Of a DNA stretch of 64,000 nucleotides, positions 8,704-17,051 are shown one piece after another; positions within the stretch are counted from its first letter, which is position 1, and every line of letters begins with the position of its first letter. The notes below the pieces were generated by a model that worked only from the letters and a program-made list of their open reading frames with translations, made no database searches and was not told where the DNA came from. The stretch is from CAVRTJ01 sp964507185. GTDB lineage: Bacteria; Acidobacteriota; UBA4820; DSQY01. The stretch is taken from the NCBI GenBank assembly GCA_964507185.1, contig CAZDOY010000006.1, positions 1 through 64,000 of the forward strand. The letters are read 5' to 3'. The position numbers and the translations under genes were made by a program.

Positions 8704-9969
8704 TCAGATGAGGAAGAGAGGGAGAAGCCCCGCGGCCGTCAGGATGGCGAGCGAGGCAAGACTCATGACGCCGGTCTTCCTGTCGGCGAATGCGAAAGCG
8801 TAGAGACCTTTGACGAAATTGTTGCTGGCCGAGGCGATGACAATGCCTGCGGCGGCCGTGTGGAAGGCCGTGGCTGCACCGGCCGTCTGGGTCAGGCTGA
8901 GGATGAACGGGTCGACGTCGGTAACACCCATGAGTGCAGACAGCGCGTACAAGGCGCCGATGCCGAGGTGCTTGACGGTGAGGTCGGTCAGGATGAGGAC
9001 GGCCACGAAGATGATTGCAAAGAGGAAGGCGGCGCTTAGTTCGAGAGGGTTCTTAGACTCGTACGGCTTGTCTACCCTGATGCCGCGTCTTTCCGCCTCG
9101 TGGGACCACAGCCAGCCCGCAAGAAGCGCCACCGCCGAAAGGAGAAGAAAGGGCAGGGTCAGGAGATGTCCGAGGCGCGGATTGAAAATGTCGACAAGGA
9201 TCGTGAGCCTCAGGTACATGACGCCCGAGGCCATCAGGATCGCACCGGAGAACAGGTGCGAATGGTCAGCCTCGCGGGCTTTCTTGGCGAGAACGACCGT
9301 CGTGGCGGTCGATGAGTACGCGCCGCCCAGCATGGCGGACAGGATGACGCCGCCCCGCCCCCGGGTGACCTTCTGCAGGACGTAGCTGAGGTAAGAGATG
9401 CTGCTCACGGCGACAACGATTAGCCACGTCTGGAAGGGGTTGAGGTGGAACTCCGTGAAGGCTTCGTTGGGCACCACCGGCAGTATCACCGCCGTTATGA
9501 GCAGGAACTTCGTGAAGGTGGAGATGTCTTCTGCCGGAATCTTCTGGGCAAGGTTCTCGAGGCCCGTCTTCAACTCCAGGAGGAGCATGCTGAGGACGAC
9601 GATGGTTGTGGCTATCCAGAACCGGTCGTGTTGGACCAGCACGCCCAGCACGAAAGTGCCCAGTCCAGAGATCTCCGTTGTGACGCCCGCGTCCTGGGTC
9701 GTGCGGAGCTTATGCAGGTATGAGACCAGGAGAAACGCCCCCACCACGGCGAACCCGACCGCCAGGGGAACGAGCTGGTTGCCCGAGATGAGGGCCATGG
9801 CGTACCCGAGCAGGCCTATGAGCGGGAAGGTCCTGACACCGCCGAAGTAGTAGTGGCCCGACCCCGCTTTCTTCTCTTCTCTCTCCAGGCCGATGAGAAA
9901 AGAGAGGAAGAGAACGAGCAGGATCTTGATGCCTTCGGGCGGAAAATGCGCGAGCACGTCCTTCAGCAC
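8704..9969 (-). CDS. MgtC/SapB and DUF4010 membrane protein
   Basis: A 421-residue polytopic inner-membrane protein. The N-terminal 140 residues have the MgtC/SapB pattern (LVLFLSFLIGLEREEKKAG, GVRTFPLIGLLGYAMALI), and the rest is a DUF4010 domain (LLITAVILPVVPNEAF, SAMLGGAYSSTATTVVLAKKA, ALMGVTDVDPFILSLTQ). About twelve hydrophobic helices can be counted. MgtC proteins influence growth in low magnesium and, in pathogens, ATP synthase activity; the role of the long DUF4010 form is not established. It appears monocistronic, with copy D of the dispersed element immediately upstream of its start. Confidence 0.85.
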   Translation of the reverse strand: MLKDVLAHFPPEGIKILLVLFLSFLIGLEREEKKAGSGHYYFGGVRTFPLIGLLGYAMALISGNQLVPLAVGFAVVGAFLLVSYLHKLRTTQDAGVTTEISGLGTFVLGVLVQHDRFWIATTIVVLSMLLLELKTGLENLAQKIPAEDISTFTKFLLITAVILPVVPNEAFTEFHLNPFQTWLIVVAVSSISYLSYVLQKVTRGRGGVILSAMLGGAYSSTATTVVLAKKAREADHSHLFSGAILMASGVMYLRLTILVDIFNPRLGHLLTLPFLLLSAVALLAGWLWSHEAERRGIRVDKPYESKNPLELSAAFLFAIIFVAVLILTDLTVKHLGIGALYALSALMGVTDVDPFILSLTQTAGAATAFHTAAAGIVIASASNNFVKGLYAFAFADRKTGVMSLASLAILTAAGLLPLFLI

Positions 9970-10024
9970 GATTCACTCCGACGATATCAGAAGATTACCG
10001 CGCGGAAGGGATCCGGGGCAAGGA

Positions 10025-10245
10025 AAGGGTGGATTCCGGATTTGGGAATTGGGAATTGGGATTTGCAAGACGGCTGGGGACGGGACGTTGGGAACGCGGA
10101 AGGCGGAAGATGGAGATGACAACGGGGGGCCAATTCCCGAGGGCTAAGGCCGAAGGGCTAAAAGGAATACGGCGGGGGACGGGCCTTCGAAGGACTGCCC
10201 CCCGCCGTTATTGCTTCCTCACCTACTCACTTGCTCACTCCCGGC
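10025..10245 (-). repeat. Composite dispersed element, copy D
   Basis: On the minus strand: GTGAGCAAGTGAGTAGGTGAG (about 10238-10217), palindrome CCTTCGAAGG (10193-10184), CCCGTCCCCCGCCGT, a GC-rich middle, then heptads AATCCCA, ATTCCCA, ATTCCCA, AATCCGG (10065-10031). It fills the gap between thiC and the DUF4010 gene. The GTGAGTAGGTGAG block is shared with copy G. Confidence 0.7.
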
Positions 10246-10249
10246 CAGT

Positions 10250-12031
10250 TCACGGCTTTTCGCGGTAGACCTGGGCGCCCGCCTGCACGAATTCGCGGGA
10301 CTTTTCCTCCATGCCGGCGCGGACGGCTTCTTCCGTCGTCAGACCCTTCTTCTCGGCGTATTCGCGAACGTCCTGCGTGATCTTCATAGAGCAGAACCTG
10401 GGGCCGCACATGGAGCAGAAGTGAGCGGTTTTCGCCGGCTCGGCGGGGAGCGTCTCGTCGTGAAAAGCCCTCGCCATTTCCGGGTCCATGGAAAGGTTGA
10501 ACTGGTCCTCCCACCGGAACTCGAAGCGCGCTTTCGAAAGCGCGTCGTCCCATGCCTGTGCGCCGGGGTGCCCCTTCGCGAGGTCCGCGGCGTGAGCGGC
10601 GATCCTATAGGCGATAACGCCCGCCCTGACATCGTCCTTGTCGGGCAGGCCCAAGTGTTCCTTGGGCGTGACGTAGCAGAGCATGGCCGTGCCCATCCAG
10701 CCGATCATCGCGGCGCCGATGGCCGACGTTATGTGGTCGTAGCCCGGCGCGACGTCCGTGGTCAACGGGCCCAGCGTGTAGAAGGGCGCCTCGTGGCAGA
10801 CGGCCAGCTGGCGGTCCATGTTTTCCTTGATCCTGTGCATGGGCACGTGACCGGGGCCTTCGATCATGACCTGGACGTCGTGTTTCCACGCCACCTCGGT
10901 GAGTTCGCCCAGGGTGTCGAGCTCGGCGAACTGCGCCTCGTCGTTGGCGTCCGCAATGGAACCCGGGCGGAGCCCGTCGCCGAGCGAGAAGGCCACGTCG
11001 TACGCCTTCATGATCTCGCAGATTTCTTCAAAGTGGGTGTAGATGAAATTCTCCTGGTGGTGAGCCAGGCACCAGGCCGCCAGAATGGAGCCGCCCCGGC
11101 TGACGATACCGGTAACGCGCTTCGCGGTCAGCGGAATGAAACGGAGCAGAACGCCCGCGTGGATGGTGAAGTAATCGACTCCCTGCTCGGCCTGTTCCAC
11201 GAGCGTATCCCTGAAAAGTTCCCAGGTCAGGGCCTCGGGCCGGCCCGCGACTTTTTCGAGGGCCTGGTATATGGGAACCGTACCGATGGGCACGGGCGCG
11301 TTCCTGAGGATCCACTCCCGGGTCGTGTGAATGTCGTCTCCCGTGGAGAGGTCCATGACCGTGTCGGCGCCCCACCGGATGGCCCAGACCATCTTCTCGA
11401 CCTCTTCATCGATGGAGGATGCCACGGCGGAGTTCCCTATGTTGGCATTGATCTTCACGAGCCCGTTGCGGCCGATGATCATGGGCTCGCATTCGGGGTG
11501 ATTCACGTTCGCCGGGAGGATCGCCCTGCCCTCCGCGATTTCCTTGCGCACGTATTCGGGATCGAGGCCCTCGCGGATCGCTGCAAATTCCATCTCCGCC
11601 GTGACGATACCTTTCCTGGCGTAGTGCATCTGGGTCACGTTGCGTCCGGCCCGTGCCCTGTAAGGCCGGGGGCGGGGGTGCGGAAAGACCTGCACGGGGG
11701 GCTTGTCGTCGGCGCGGCCGTCGTCGATCGGCCTGATCTCGCGACCATCGTAGGCCTCGACGTCGGCGCGTTCGGCGAGCCAGGGCGTTCGAAGGGGAGG
11801 GAGACCCTCGCGAATGTCGATGGTGATTTCCGGGTCCGTGTAGGGACCCGAAGTGTCGTAGAGCCTGACCGGTTGGTTAGGGGTGTTTCCGAAGCGGCCC
11901 GAGGTGGGCGTCAGTGCAATCTCGCGAAAAGGTACTCGAATGTCGGCGCGGGAACCGGTCGTGTATATCTTCATGCTGCCCGGAATAGCCCGGCCGGGGC
12001 GGCTTCCGGACGACAGTTCATTATCGGACAT
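10250..12031 (-). CDS. thiC: Phosphomethylpyrimidine synthase ThiC
   Basis: A 593-residue radical SAM enzyme that converts aminoimidazole ribotide to HMP phosphate in thiamine synthesis. The C-terminal iron-sulfur site CSMCGPRFC (CxxCxxxxC) is present, as are ThiC blocks such as RFGNTPNQPVRLYDTSGPYTDP at the start and MIEGPGHVPMH in the core. The start at 12031 is preceded by GGAGGT. A TPP riboswitch and a promoter lie upstream, so expression should fall when thiamine pyrophosphate is plentiful. No other thiamine genes are in the window. Confidence 0.97.
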   Translation of the reverse strand: MSDNELSSGSRPGRAIPGSMKIYTTGSRADIRVPFREIALTPTSGRFGNTPNQPVRLYDTSGPYTDPEITIDIREGLPPLRTPWLAERADVEAYDGREIRPIDDGRADDKPPVQVFPHPRPRPYRARAGRNVTQMHYARKGIVTAEMEFAAIREGLDPEYVRKEIAEGRAILPANVNHPECEPMIIGRNGLVKINANIGNSAVASSIDEEVEKMVWAIRWGADTVMDLSTGDDIHTTREWILRNAPVPIGTVPIYQALEKVAGRPEALTWELFRDTLVEQAEQGVDYFTIHAGVLLRFIPLTAKRVTGIVSRGGSILAAWCLAHHQENFIYTHFEEICEIMKAYDVAFSLGDGLRPGSIADANDEAQFAELDTLGELTEVAWKHDVQVMIEGPGHVPMHRIKENMDRQLAVCHEAPFYTLGPLTTDVAPGYDHITSAIGAAMIGWMGTAMLCYVTPKEHLGLPDKDDVRAGVIAYRIAAHAADLAKGHPGAQAWDDALSKARFEFRWEDQFNLSMDPEMARAFHDETLPAEPAKTAHFCSMCGPRFCSMKITQDVREYAEKKGLTTEEAVRAGMEEKSREFVQAGAQVYREKP

Positions 12032-12109
12032 GGCGTCGTACCTCCAGAGCCGGACAGCGTTCTCTCCCGGCAGAGTCGAGAGGATCATCTGGTATGGGGG
12101 ACAGGCGAC

Positions 12110-12222
12110 GTTGCAATCCCTCCGCCAGCATGACCTGGATCAGGTTCTGAGGGACTGTGCGGATGCCTTCGAGAGAGCGGCACGCACATCTCAGCGGTTT
12201 GCTTGACCGCGCCCCTTGCAAC
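12110..12222 (-). promoter_or_regulatory. TPP riboswitch (THI element)
   Basis: On the minus strand the leader carries the conserved blocks CTGAGATG and CTCAGAACCTGATCCAGG, then ATGCTGGCGGAGGGA. GTTGCAA at the 5' end and TTGCAAC at the 3' end close the P1 stem. The 113-nt length and the position about 80 nt before thiC fit. The variant CTCAGAACCTGATC matches the pyrimidine-sensor consensus. Confidence 0.95.
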
Positions 12223-12230
12223 ACTCCGAA

Positions 12231-12257
12231 GGTATAATGCCGCATTCTCTGTGTCAA
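12231..12257 (-). promoter_or_regulatory. Putative thiC promoter
   Basis: A perfect TTGACA (12257-12252) and TATACC (12236-12231) are 15 bp apart, just upstream of the riboswitch P1 stem. The spacing is short but the position is right. Confidence 0.5.
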
Positions 12258-12560
12258 GGCGGCGGGGCGCGCGTTCACAAATAGTGCATCACCGACTTGA
12301 AACTCCCTTGCAAATCATGCTTTACCAGCAATCAGGAAAATTATGTGCTGTGCTTGTGTAATGCTTGTGTGTAAAAGGTTTGAGCGCAGTGCAATTTCCA
12401 CGGAACCTGTGGAAAAGTCTCTGGAAAACCCTGTGCAATTTTCGTTAACCCCAAGAAATATGAGGAGATTGTGCAGGTTGCACAGTGATTGGGCAGCGGT
12501 CTTAAACAGCATTTAATAATAATGCTAAAAAGGCTATTGGTAGGCGCCTTATAGCTGGAA
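12258..12560. other. AT-rich intergenic region with short repeats
   Basis: This gap between thiC and prmA is clearly richer in A and T than the surrounding DNA. It contains the DnaA-box-like TGTGGAAAA (12408-12416), an inverted repeat TGTGCA-GGT-TGCACA (12470-12484), two copies of GTGCAATTT and a direct repeat TGCTTGTGT. No gene was recognised. It could be a regulatory or replication-related site or an RNA gene; nothing decides between these. Confidence 0.35.
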
Positions 12561-12580
12561 CGGAGGGATCGAGAATGCCG

Positions 12581-13396
12581 TCACGCGATGCGGCGAAGGT
12601 GAAAGGACCACCAATCCCCGTTGGTGCGGCGTTCCACCATGGCGAAGCCGAGCGTGCGGGCGGCGGTGAGAACCCGATCGCCCTTCTCGCACAGGATCCC
12701 GCCGCAGATAAGACGCCCCCCCTTTTCGACGCGTTCGGCGAGATCGGGCATGATCTCGATCAGGATTTCGGCGAGGATGTTGGCGATGACCAGTTCGAAA
12801 CGCCCGCGGACGGCCGAGGCGCTTCCCCTTACTATCCGATACGGTGCGCCGTTCATGGCGGCCGTCTCGGCAGAGACCCTGCATGCGTCGGCGTCGACGT
12901 CGCATGCGGCCACGCTCACGGCGCCCAGCATCGCGGCGGCGGCGGACAGGATTCCCGTGCCGCAGCCGACGTCCAGGACCTTTGCGGGGAAAGGATTCAA
13001 GGCCTCGAGCAGGCGGAGACAGGAGGCGGTCGTATAGTGCTCTCCCGTTCCGAACGCCATGCCGGGAAAGAGCTTGAGGGAAAGGCGGCCTGGCCATGGG
13101 TTGGTCTGGTCCGGCGAGGGGAGAACGGTAAAGCGCCTGCCGAGAGCAATGGGCCTCAGGGATTCCTGGTAACGTGCGGCCCAGTCGAATCCATCATCGG
13201 TCGCCCATGATATGTCCAGGGTGATCCCGCACAGCGTGAGGGCGTCTTCCAGTCCTGGAGGCCGTTCCGTGAAGTAGGCACGCCATTCGTGGGGGCTGAT
13301 TTCCCAGATGCCGGTAGTGCCGAATTCCCGAAGGATACGGGCGAAGGATTCGGAGAGGGGACACACCGTCTTCAGCGTGAGAACGCTCCGGGCCAC
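12581..13396 (-). CDS. prmA: Ribosomal protein L11 methyltransferase PrmA
   Basis: A 271-residue SAM-dependent methyltransferase that should trimethylate lysines of ribosomal protein L11. The family signature LKLFPGMAFGTGEHYTT is followed by the SAM-binding motif VLDVGCGTGILS and by the N[ILV]L motif VIANILAEIL. The start is a GTG two bases after the stop of the upstream gene, with GAGGA before it; a longer reading of the frame runs through the upstream gene and is rejected. It is the last gene of the minus-strand cofactor operon that includes coaX, birA and nadC. Confidence 0.88.
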   Translation of the reverse strand: MARSVLTLKTVCPLSESFARILREFGTTGIWEISPHEWRAYFTERPPGLEDALTLCGITLDISWATDDGFDWAARYQESLRPIALGRRFTVLPSPDQTNPWPGRLSLKLFPGMAFGTGEHYTTASCLRLLEALNPFPAKVLDVGCGTGILSAAAAMLGAVSVAACDVDADACRVSAETAAMNGAPYRIVRGSASAVRGRFELVIANILAEILIEIMPDLAERVEKGGRLICGGILCEKGDRVLTAARTLGFAMVERRTNGDWWSFHLRRIA

Positions 13397-13397
13397 G

Positions 13398-14099
13398 TCA
13401 GTCCTCGAGGTACAGAATGGAAAGCCTGGGGAGGGCCCAGTGGGCAAGCGCCTTCTGGCGCGAGAGACGGTCGACGGTCTGGTCCAGCGTCTGTGCGTCC
13501 ATGTTGGCGACCAGGGCGCCGAGGCGCTCGCGGGCCTCCAATTTCCAGGATTCCACGAGATCCGGGGCGCTTTCGAGCAGGGCGATGCGGGTGAGCTCCC
13601 CGTCCAGCGGCGCCAGGACGGTTTCGATCCGGGCCATGGATTCGCCGGCACGGGCGAGCAACCGTTCGAGTTCGACCGCCGCCTGGCCTGTAAAGCGGGC
13701 CAGGAGAGGCATGGCCAGTCTCTTCTCGCCGTCTTCGGAGAAGGCCCTGAGAGCGGATGCCCTGTCGCGCAGGTAGTCGGCGATTCTCTCGGAGGCCGGT
13801 CTCTGCTCATCGAGTCCGGCGCCCCGGCCGATGGCCGCCGTCCGCCTGGCCTCGCGGGCTTTGAGGATTTCATCTTCAGCGAATGAAAGACAGATGGCCC
13901 TGCGCATGGGGACCCGCCTTGCTGCGAGCCGCTGAAAATAGGCGACGATACCCTCTTCCACGACATCGACGGGGATGGAGGCGGCGTACCATTCAACGGC
14001 CTTCTCGAAGTCGAGCGGGGAAAGAAGAAGCGGAGCACCCCTCTGCGTGCAGAAGACCGCCTCGATACGTTCGAAGTAGGTGCGAAGCCCTGTGTCCAT
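13398..14099 (-). CDS. Conserved unknown protein next to prmA
   Basis: A 233-residue soluble, mostly helical protein that I cannot assign to a named family. It begins with a block LSPLDFEKAVEWYAASIPVDVVEEGIVAYF, and RRAICLSFAEDEI follows; this pattern (LSP-D-W-GIP-VV-GI-F) recalls a conserved hypothetical family in environmental bacteria, but that is from memory and uncertain. The rest is Arg- and Ala-rich helix. No signal peptide, membrane helix or metal motif is seen. It ends two bases before prmA and starts about 50 bp after coaX, so it belongs to this operon. Confidence 0.75.
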   Translation of the reverse strand: MDTGLRTYFERIEAVFCTQRGAPLLLSPLDFEKAVEWYAASIPVDVVEEGIVAYFQRLAARRVPMRRAICLSFAEDEILKAREARRTAAIGRGAGLDEQRPASERIADYLRDRASALRAFSEDGEKRLAMPLLARFTGQAAVELERLLARAGESMARIETVLAPLDGELTRIALLESAPDLVESWKLEARERLGALVANMDAQTLDQTVDRLSRQKALAHWALPRLSILYLED

Positions 14100-14147
14100 G
14101 ATCTCGTCCCCGCATGCAGGCCCACGTCCGGGCAGCCGGAGAATCTC

Positions 14148-14915
14148 TCAGGCCTTGTTGCGTTCGTAGAGAATCCGAAGGCCGTTGAGGGTGAGATTCT
14201 CGTCCACGATGTCGATGGAGGGGCAATCCTTGACGAGTACCGCAGCCAGTCCTCCCGTGGCTATCACGGTCTTGACGGTGCCGAACTCGGCCTTCATCTT
14301 CTTAATGATCCCTTCGGTCAAAGAGGCGTAGCCCCAGTAGAGGCCGGATTGCATCGAACCAACGGTACTCTTGCCGATGACCTTGCGGGGACGGGCGATC
14401 TCTACCTTCGGGAGCTTGGCGGCCTTCTCGAAGAGCGCCTCCGCGGAGATGCCTATCCCAGGGGCTATCACGCCCCCCAGGTAGTCCCCGTTTTCTCCCA
14501 GCATGTCGAATGTCGTCGCGGTGCCGAAATCAACAACTATGGCCGGTGTCTCATGGACGCTGTAGACGGCCGCCGCGTTGACGATTCGGTCCGCCCCGAC
14601 GTCGGAAGGCGTATCGTAGAGAACGTGGATGCCCGTTTTGGTTCCTGGGACGATGAAGAGCGGATCGTGTCCGAAATACGTTCTGCACATCAGGCGCAGC
14701 GGGGCATCCGCAGGCGGGACGACCGAGCATACGGAAATCCCTGAGACGTCCTGCATGTCGTAGCCATGCAGGCTGAACAGGCTCTGGAGCAAAGCGCCCC
14801 ATTCATCTTGAGTCCTGTGGCGAGCCGTCGTAAGCCGCCACGACTGAACCATGTCTGCGCCCCTGAAAAGAGCCGAGGTCGTTTGCGTATTACCAACGTC
14901 CATGACGAAGATCAT
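14148..14915 (-). CDS. coaX: Type III pantothenate kinase
   Basis: A 255-residue kinase for the first step of coenzyme A synthesis. The ASKHA-fold motifs are intact: DVGNTQT (phosphate-binding, residues about 5-11), PSDVGADRIVNA (pantothenate site, about residue 100) and DFGTATTFD (about 125). The length matches the family. Its ATG overlaps the TGA of birA (ATGA at 14915-14912), which argues against the longer upstream reading. CoaX and BirA are neighbours in many bacteria. Confidence 0.95.
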   Translation of the reverse strand: MIFVMDVGNTQTTSALFRGADMVQSWRLTTARHRTQDEWGALLQSLFSLHGYDMQDVSGISVCSVVPPADAPLRLMCRTYFGHDPLFIVPGTKTGIHVLYDTPSDVGADRIVNAAAVYSVHETPAIVVDFGTATTFDMLGENGDYLGGVIAPGIGISAEALFEKAAKLPKVEIARPRKVIGKSTVGSMQSGLYWGYASLTEGIIKKMKAEFGTVKTVIATGGLAAVLVKDCPSIDIVDENLTLNGLRILYERNKA

Positions 14916-15709
14916 GAAATTCTCCGTAGTTTTCGAGCGTCGCCGTAGCGCACGGCGAGCCGCCCGGCTTCCGTGTCCAATAACAGAGCGCCGGTTCCCT
15001 CGACGCCGGCGAATCGCCCCCGCAGAGTGCGTTGCCCATCGAGGACCTCGAGTCCGTCGCCCAGCTCGTGTTCCCACAGCGCACTCACGAGAGGGACCAC
15101 CGTGCGCGGCCGTGGAAGCGCATTCTCGAGAATCCCCTCCAGCGCTTCCAGCAGCGCGGCCCCCATAGCCTCGGTCTGGACCGGCCGCCCCGTCTCTTCG
15201 CGTACCGACGTGGCCGTAGAAGAGATGTCGCCGGGCCAGTCGTCGTGTGTCTGGTTCAGGTTGATGCCGATACCGAGGACCATACCCGCCGGGTTTTCGC
15301 CCTGCCATCGGGCCTCGGCCATGGTCCCTGAAATTTTTCTGCCCCTGCAGAGGACGTCATTGGGCCACTTCAGGCGGCACGTCAGCCCGGCGGAGCGTTC
15401 CAGCGCCTTGAGCACGGACAGCGCGCAGGCCAGGGGCAGGAGAGCGAGATCTTCAGATTTCGTGTCCACGGGCCACAGGGCGATGCTTGCGGCGAGGGCC
15501 ATGCCGGCCGGCGCGTACCACGTGCGGCCGAATCGTCCCCTGCCCGCCGTCTGGCCGTCGGCAAATATGACCGCGCCGTGGGCCGATCGGCCGCGACGTG
15601 CCAGGAGGGCCATGGCGGCGTCGTTCGTGGAGGTGACTTCACCGCGGCATTCGAGATGAAGACCGAGCCAATGGGGCCGGTAGTAGGTAAGAAGCACTTC
15701 CCTGTCCAT
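14912..15709 (-). CDS. birA: Biotin-protein ligase, HTH-less BirA
   Basis: A 265-residue enzyme that activates biotin and attaches it to biotin carboxyl carrier proteins. Visible motifs are EVTSTNDAAM near the start, the biotinyl-AMP loop GRGRFGRTW (about residue 56) and LKWPNDVLCRGRKISG (about 115), then GIGINLNQ and a small C-terminal domain. There is no N-terminal winged-helix domain, so this is the single-function form that does not act as a repressor. It sits between nadC and coaX, 25 bp after the nadC stop and overlapping the coaX start by 4 bp. Confidence 0.94.
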   Translation of the reverse strand: MDREVLLTYYRPHWLGLHLECRGEVTSTNDAAMALLARRGRSAHGAVIFADGQTAGRGRFGRTWYAPAGMALAASIALWPVDTKSEDLALLPLACALSVLKALERSAGLTCRLKWPNDVLCRGRKISGTMAEARWQGENPAGMVLGIGINLNQTHDDWPGDISSTATSVREETGRPVQTEAMGAALLEALEGILENALPRPRTVVPLVSALWEHELGDGLEVLDGQRTLRGRFAGVEGTGALLLDTEAGRLAVRYGDARKLRRIS

Positions 15710-15734
15710 TCCCGCACTCCCAACGACGCCGGGA

Positions 15735-16580
15735 TCAGTGGCTTTCTATTTTGAATGAGATGTCCACGGCACGCGCCGAGTGCGTCAGCGCACCGACGGA
15801 GATGAAGTCCACGCCCGTCTGTGCAACCGCGCGCAGGGTGCCGGGTTTCATGCCTCCGGACGCTTCGAGGAGAACGCCGGGGGGCCTCTCCAGGGATGCC
15901 CGGGCCATGTCTTCATTGGACATGTTGTCGAGGAGGATGAGGTCGGCGCCCGCCGCCAACGCCTCGCGGAATTCCTCCAGGCTCCCGACCTCCACTTCCA
16001 CGCGCCATAGATGCCCGGCGTTGACCTTTGCGCGTGTGACGGCTTCGGTCAGCGAGCCAACCGCGGCGATGTGGTTGTCCTTGATGAGGATTCCGTCTGA
16101 AAGCCCCATTCGGTGGTTGAGTGCGCCCCCCGTTTTGACGGCGTATTTCTCCAGGAGGCGCAGGCCGGGCGTGGTCTTTCTCGTATCGAGGATCCTGGCG
16201 GTCGTCCCTTCTATCTCCTCGGCGGCCCGTCGGGCCGTCGTGGCGATCCCCGAGAGACGCTGGAGGAGATTCAATGCGGGGCGTTCAGCCTTGAGAATGG
16301 CGCCCAGGTCACCGGCCACCCGGCCTATGCGTTCGCCGGCCTTGAGCGTTCTTCCATCTTCGAAGAAGGGCACGAAGGCGCTGGAGGCGTCGATGAGTTC
16401 GAAGACCCTGAAGGCGGCCTGAAGTCCGCACAGGACGAATTCCTCTTTCGCAAGGAACACGCCCGAGACGGTTCCGCTGAGAGCGAGGGCCTCCACGGTT
16501 CTGTCTCCGTAGGGACTGTCTTCGGCGATGGCCTGCAGGAGGATCGAATCCAACGCCTGTTCGCTCATTCCGCAGACCAT
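15735..16580 (-). CDS. nadC: Nicotinate-nucleotide pyrophosphorylase
   Basis: A 281-residue quinolinate phosphoribosyltransferase for NAD synthesis. Family blocks seen are EDSPYGDRT, ALNLLQRLSGIATTARR, DTRKTTPGLRLLEKYAVKTGGALNHRMGLSDGILIKDNH and VEVEVGSLEE, with the C-terminal GVDFISVGALTHSARAVDISFK. AGGAGGG sits 6 bp before the ATG at 16580; the longer frame upstream runs through the preceding small gene and was not used. No nadA or nadB is present, so the pathway must be completed elsewhere. Confidence 0.95.
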   Translation of the reverse strand: MVCGMSEQALDSILLQAIAEDSPYGDRTVEALALSGTVSGVFLAKEEFVLCGLQAAFRVFELIDASSAFVPFFEDGRTLKAGERIGRVAGDLGAILKAERPALNLLQRLSGIATTARRAAEEIEGTTARILDTRKTTPGLRLLEKYAVKTGGALNHRMGLSDGILIKDNHIAAVGSLTEAVTRAKVNAGHLWRVEVEVGSLEEFREALAAGADLILLDNMSNEDMARASLERPPGVLLEASGGMKPGTLRAVAQTGVDFISVGALTHSARAVDISFKIESH

Positions 16581-16837
16581 GCCACCCTCCTGATGTCCTC
16601 GTGCCCGTTGCGATGGAGCCAGCCGAGGATTTCGCCCTCCATCCCGGTCAGGGCAAAACGCACCGCACGATCTTCGGTCGAAAGAATCAGAACGTCGTTC
16701 TTCCGCCGCGTCTTGAGGGTGTCTTCCTCCAGGTGGAACGCCACGTGGATGCCGTCCACCGCCTCCCCGGCCGCGCAGTGCTTTCGGCACCGTTCTGCGA
16801 CCTCGGCGAGCGGTTTCAATCCTTGTGTTCTACTCAC
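16565..16837 (-). CDS. Small unknown protein at the head of the nadC operon
   Basis: A 90-residue protein starting with GTG, preceded by AGGGGAACCAGG. It overlaps nadC by 16 bp. The composition is that of a soluble protein: an N-terminal helix with CRKHC, a middle segment VAFHLEEDTLKTRRKNDVLILSTEDRAVRFALTGMEGEILGWLHRNG that would form a small beta-alpha unit. The two cysteines (CRKHCAAGEA) are spaced CxxxC. I do not recognise the family. Its position as the first gene after copy E of the dispersed element, and its tight overlap, favour a real gene. Confidence 0.6.
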   Translation of the reverse strand: MSRTQGLKPLAEVAERCRKHCAAGEAVDGIHVAFHLEEDTLKTRRKNDVLILSTEDRAVRFALTGMEGEILGWLHRNGHEDIRRVAWSAE

Positions 16838-16930
16838 CCTGGTTCCCCTGCATGCGGTCTATTATGCGGGTGGGAAGGACGGTTATCAAGTGATTCGCGC
16901 GCCTGGCGGCGCGGTGTTCAAGGGAGCCAG

Positions 16931-17051
16931 TGAAAAGTGATCCAGTCATCCGGTAGTCGCGTGATCGAACGTCCGAGGGTCTTCGAAGGCTCGTCCCACG
17001 CCGTCCTTTAAATCCGAAATCCGAAATCTCAATTCCCAAATCCGAAATGAA
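16931..17051 (+). repeat. Composite dispersed element, copy E
   Basis: The full order is visible: GTGA-rich part (GTGAAAAGTGATCC, then GCGTGATCGA), palindrome CTTCGAAG (16981-16988), CTCGTCCCACGCCGTCC, and heptads AATCCGA, AATCCGA, AATCTCA, ATTCCCA, AATCCGA (17011-17045) that run up to the stop codon of the lapB-like gene. Confidence 0.7.

Noticed and set aside
10211..12133. A 640-codon open frame on the plus strand, antisense to thiC
   Set aside because: Its translation is low-complexity and rich in His, Arg, Gly and Asp, has no family signal, and mirrors the codon pattern of thiC. It is a shadow of the real gene in GC-rich DNA, as are the similar long frames opposite pyrG, der, kdsA and the M1 peptidase.
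12258..12560. Chromosomal replication origin
   Set aside because: Only one DnaA-box-like word is clear, and dnaA, dnaN, gidA or rpmH are not nearby. The AT-rich region was kept as an unexplained feature only.
13397..14125. Continuation of the prmA frame across the upstream gene (514 codons)
   Set aside because: Those codons read as Ser/Pro/Arg-rich sequence, while the other frame gives a well-formed 233-residue protein ending two bases before the prmA GTG.
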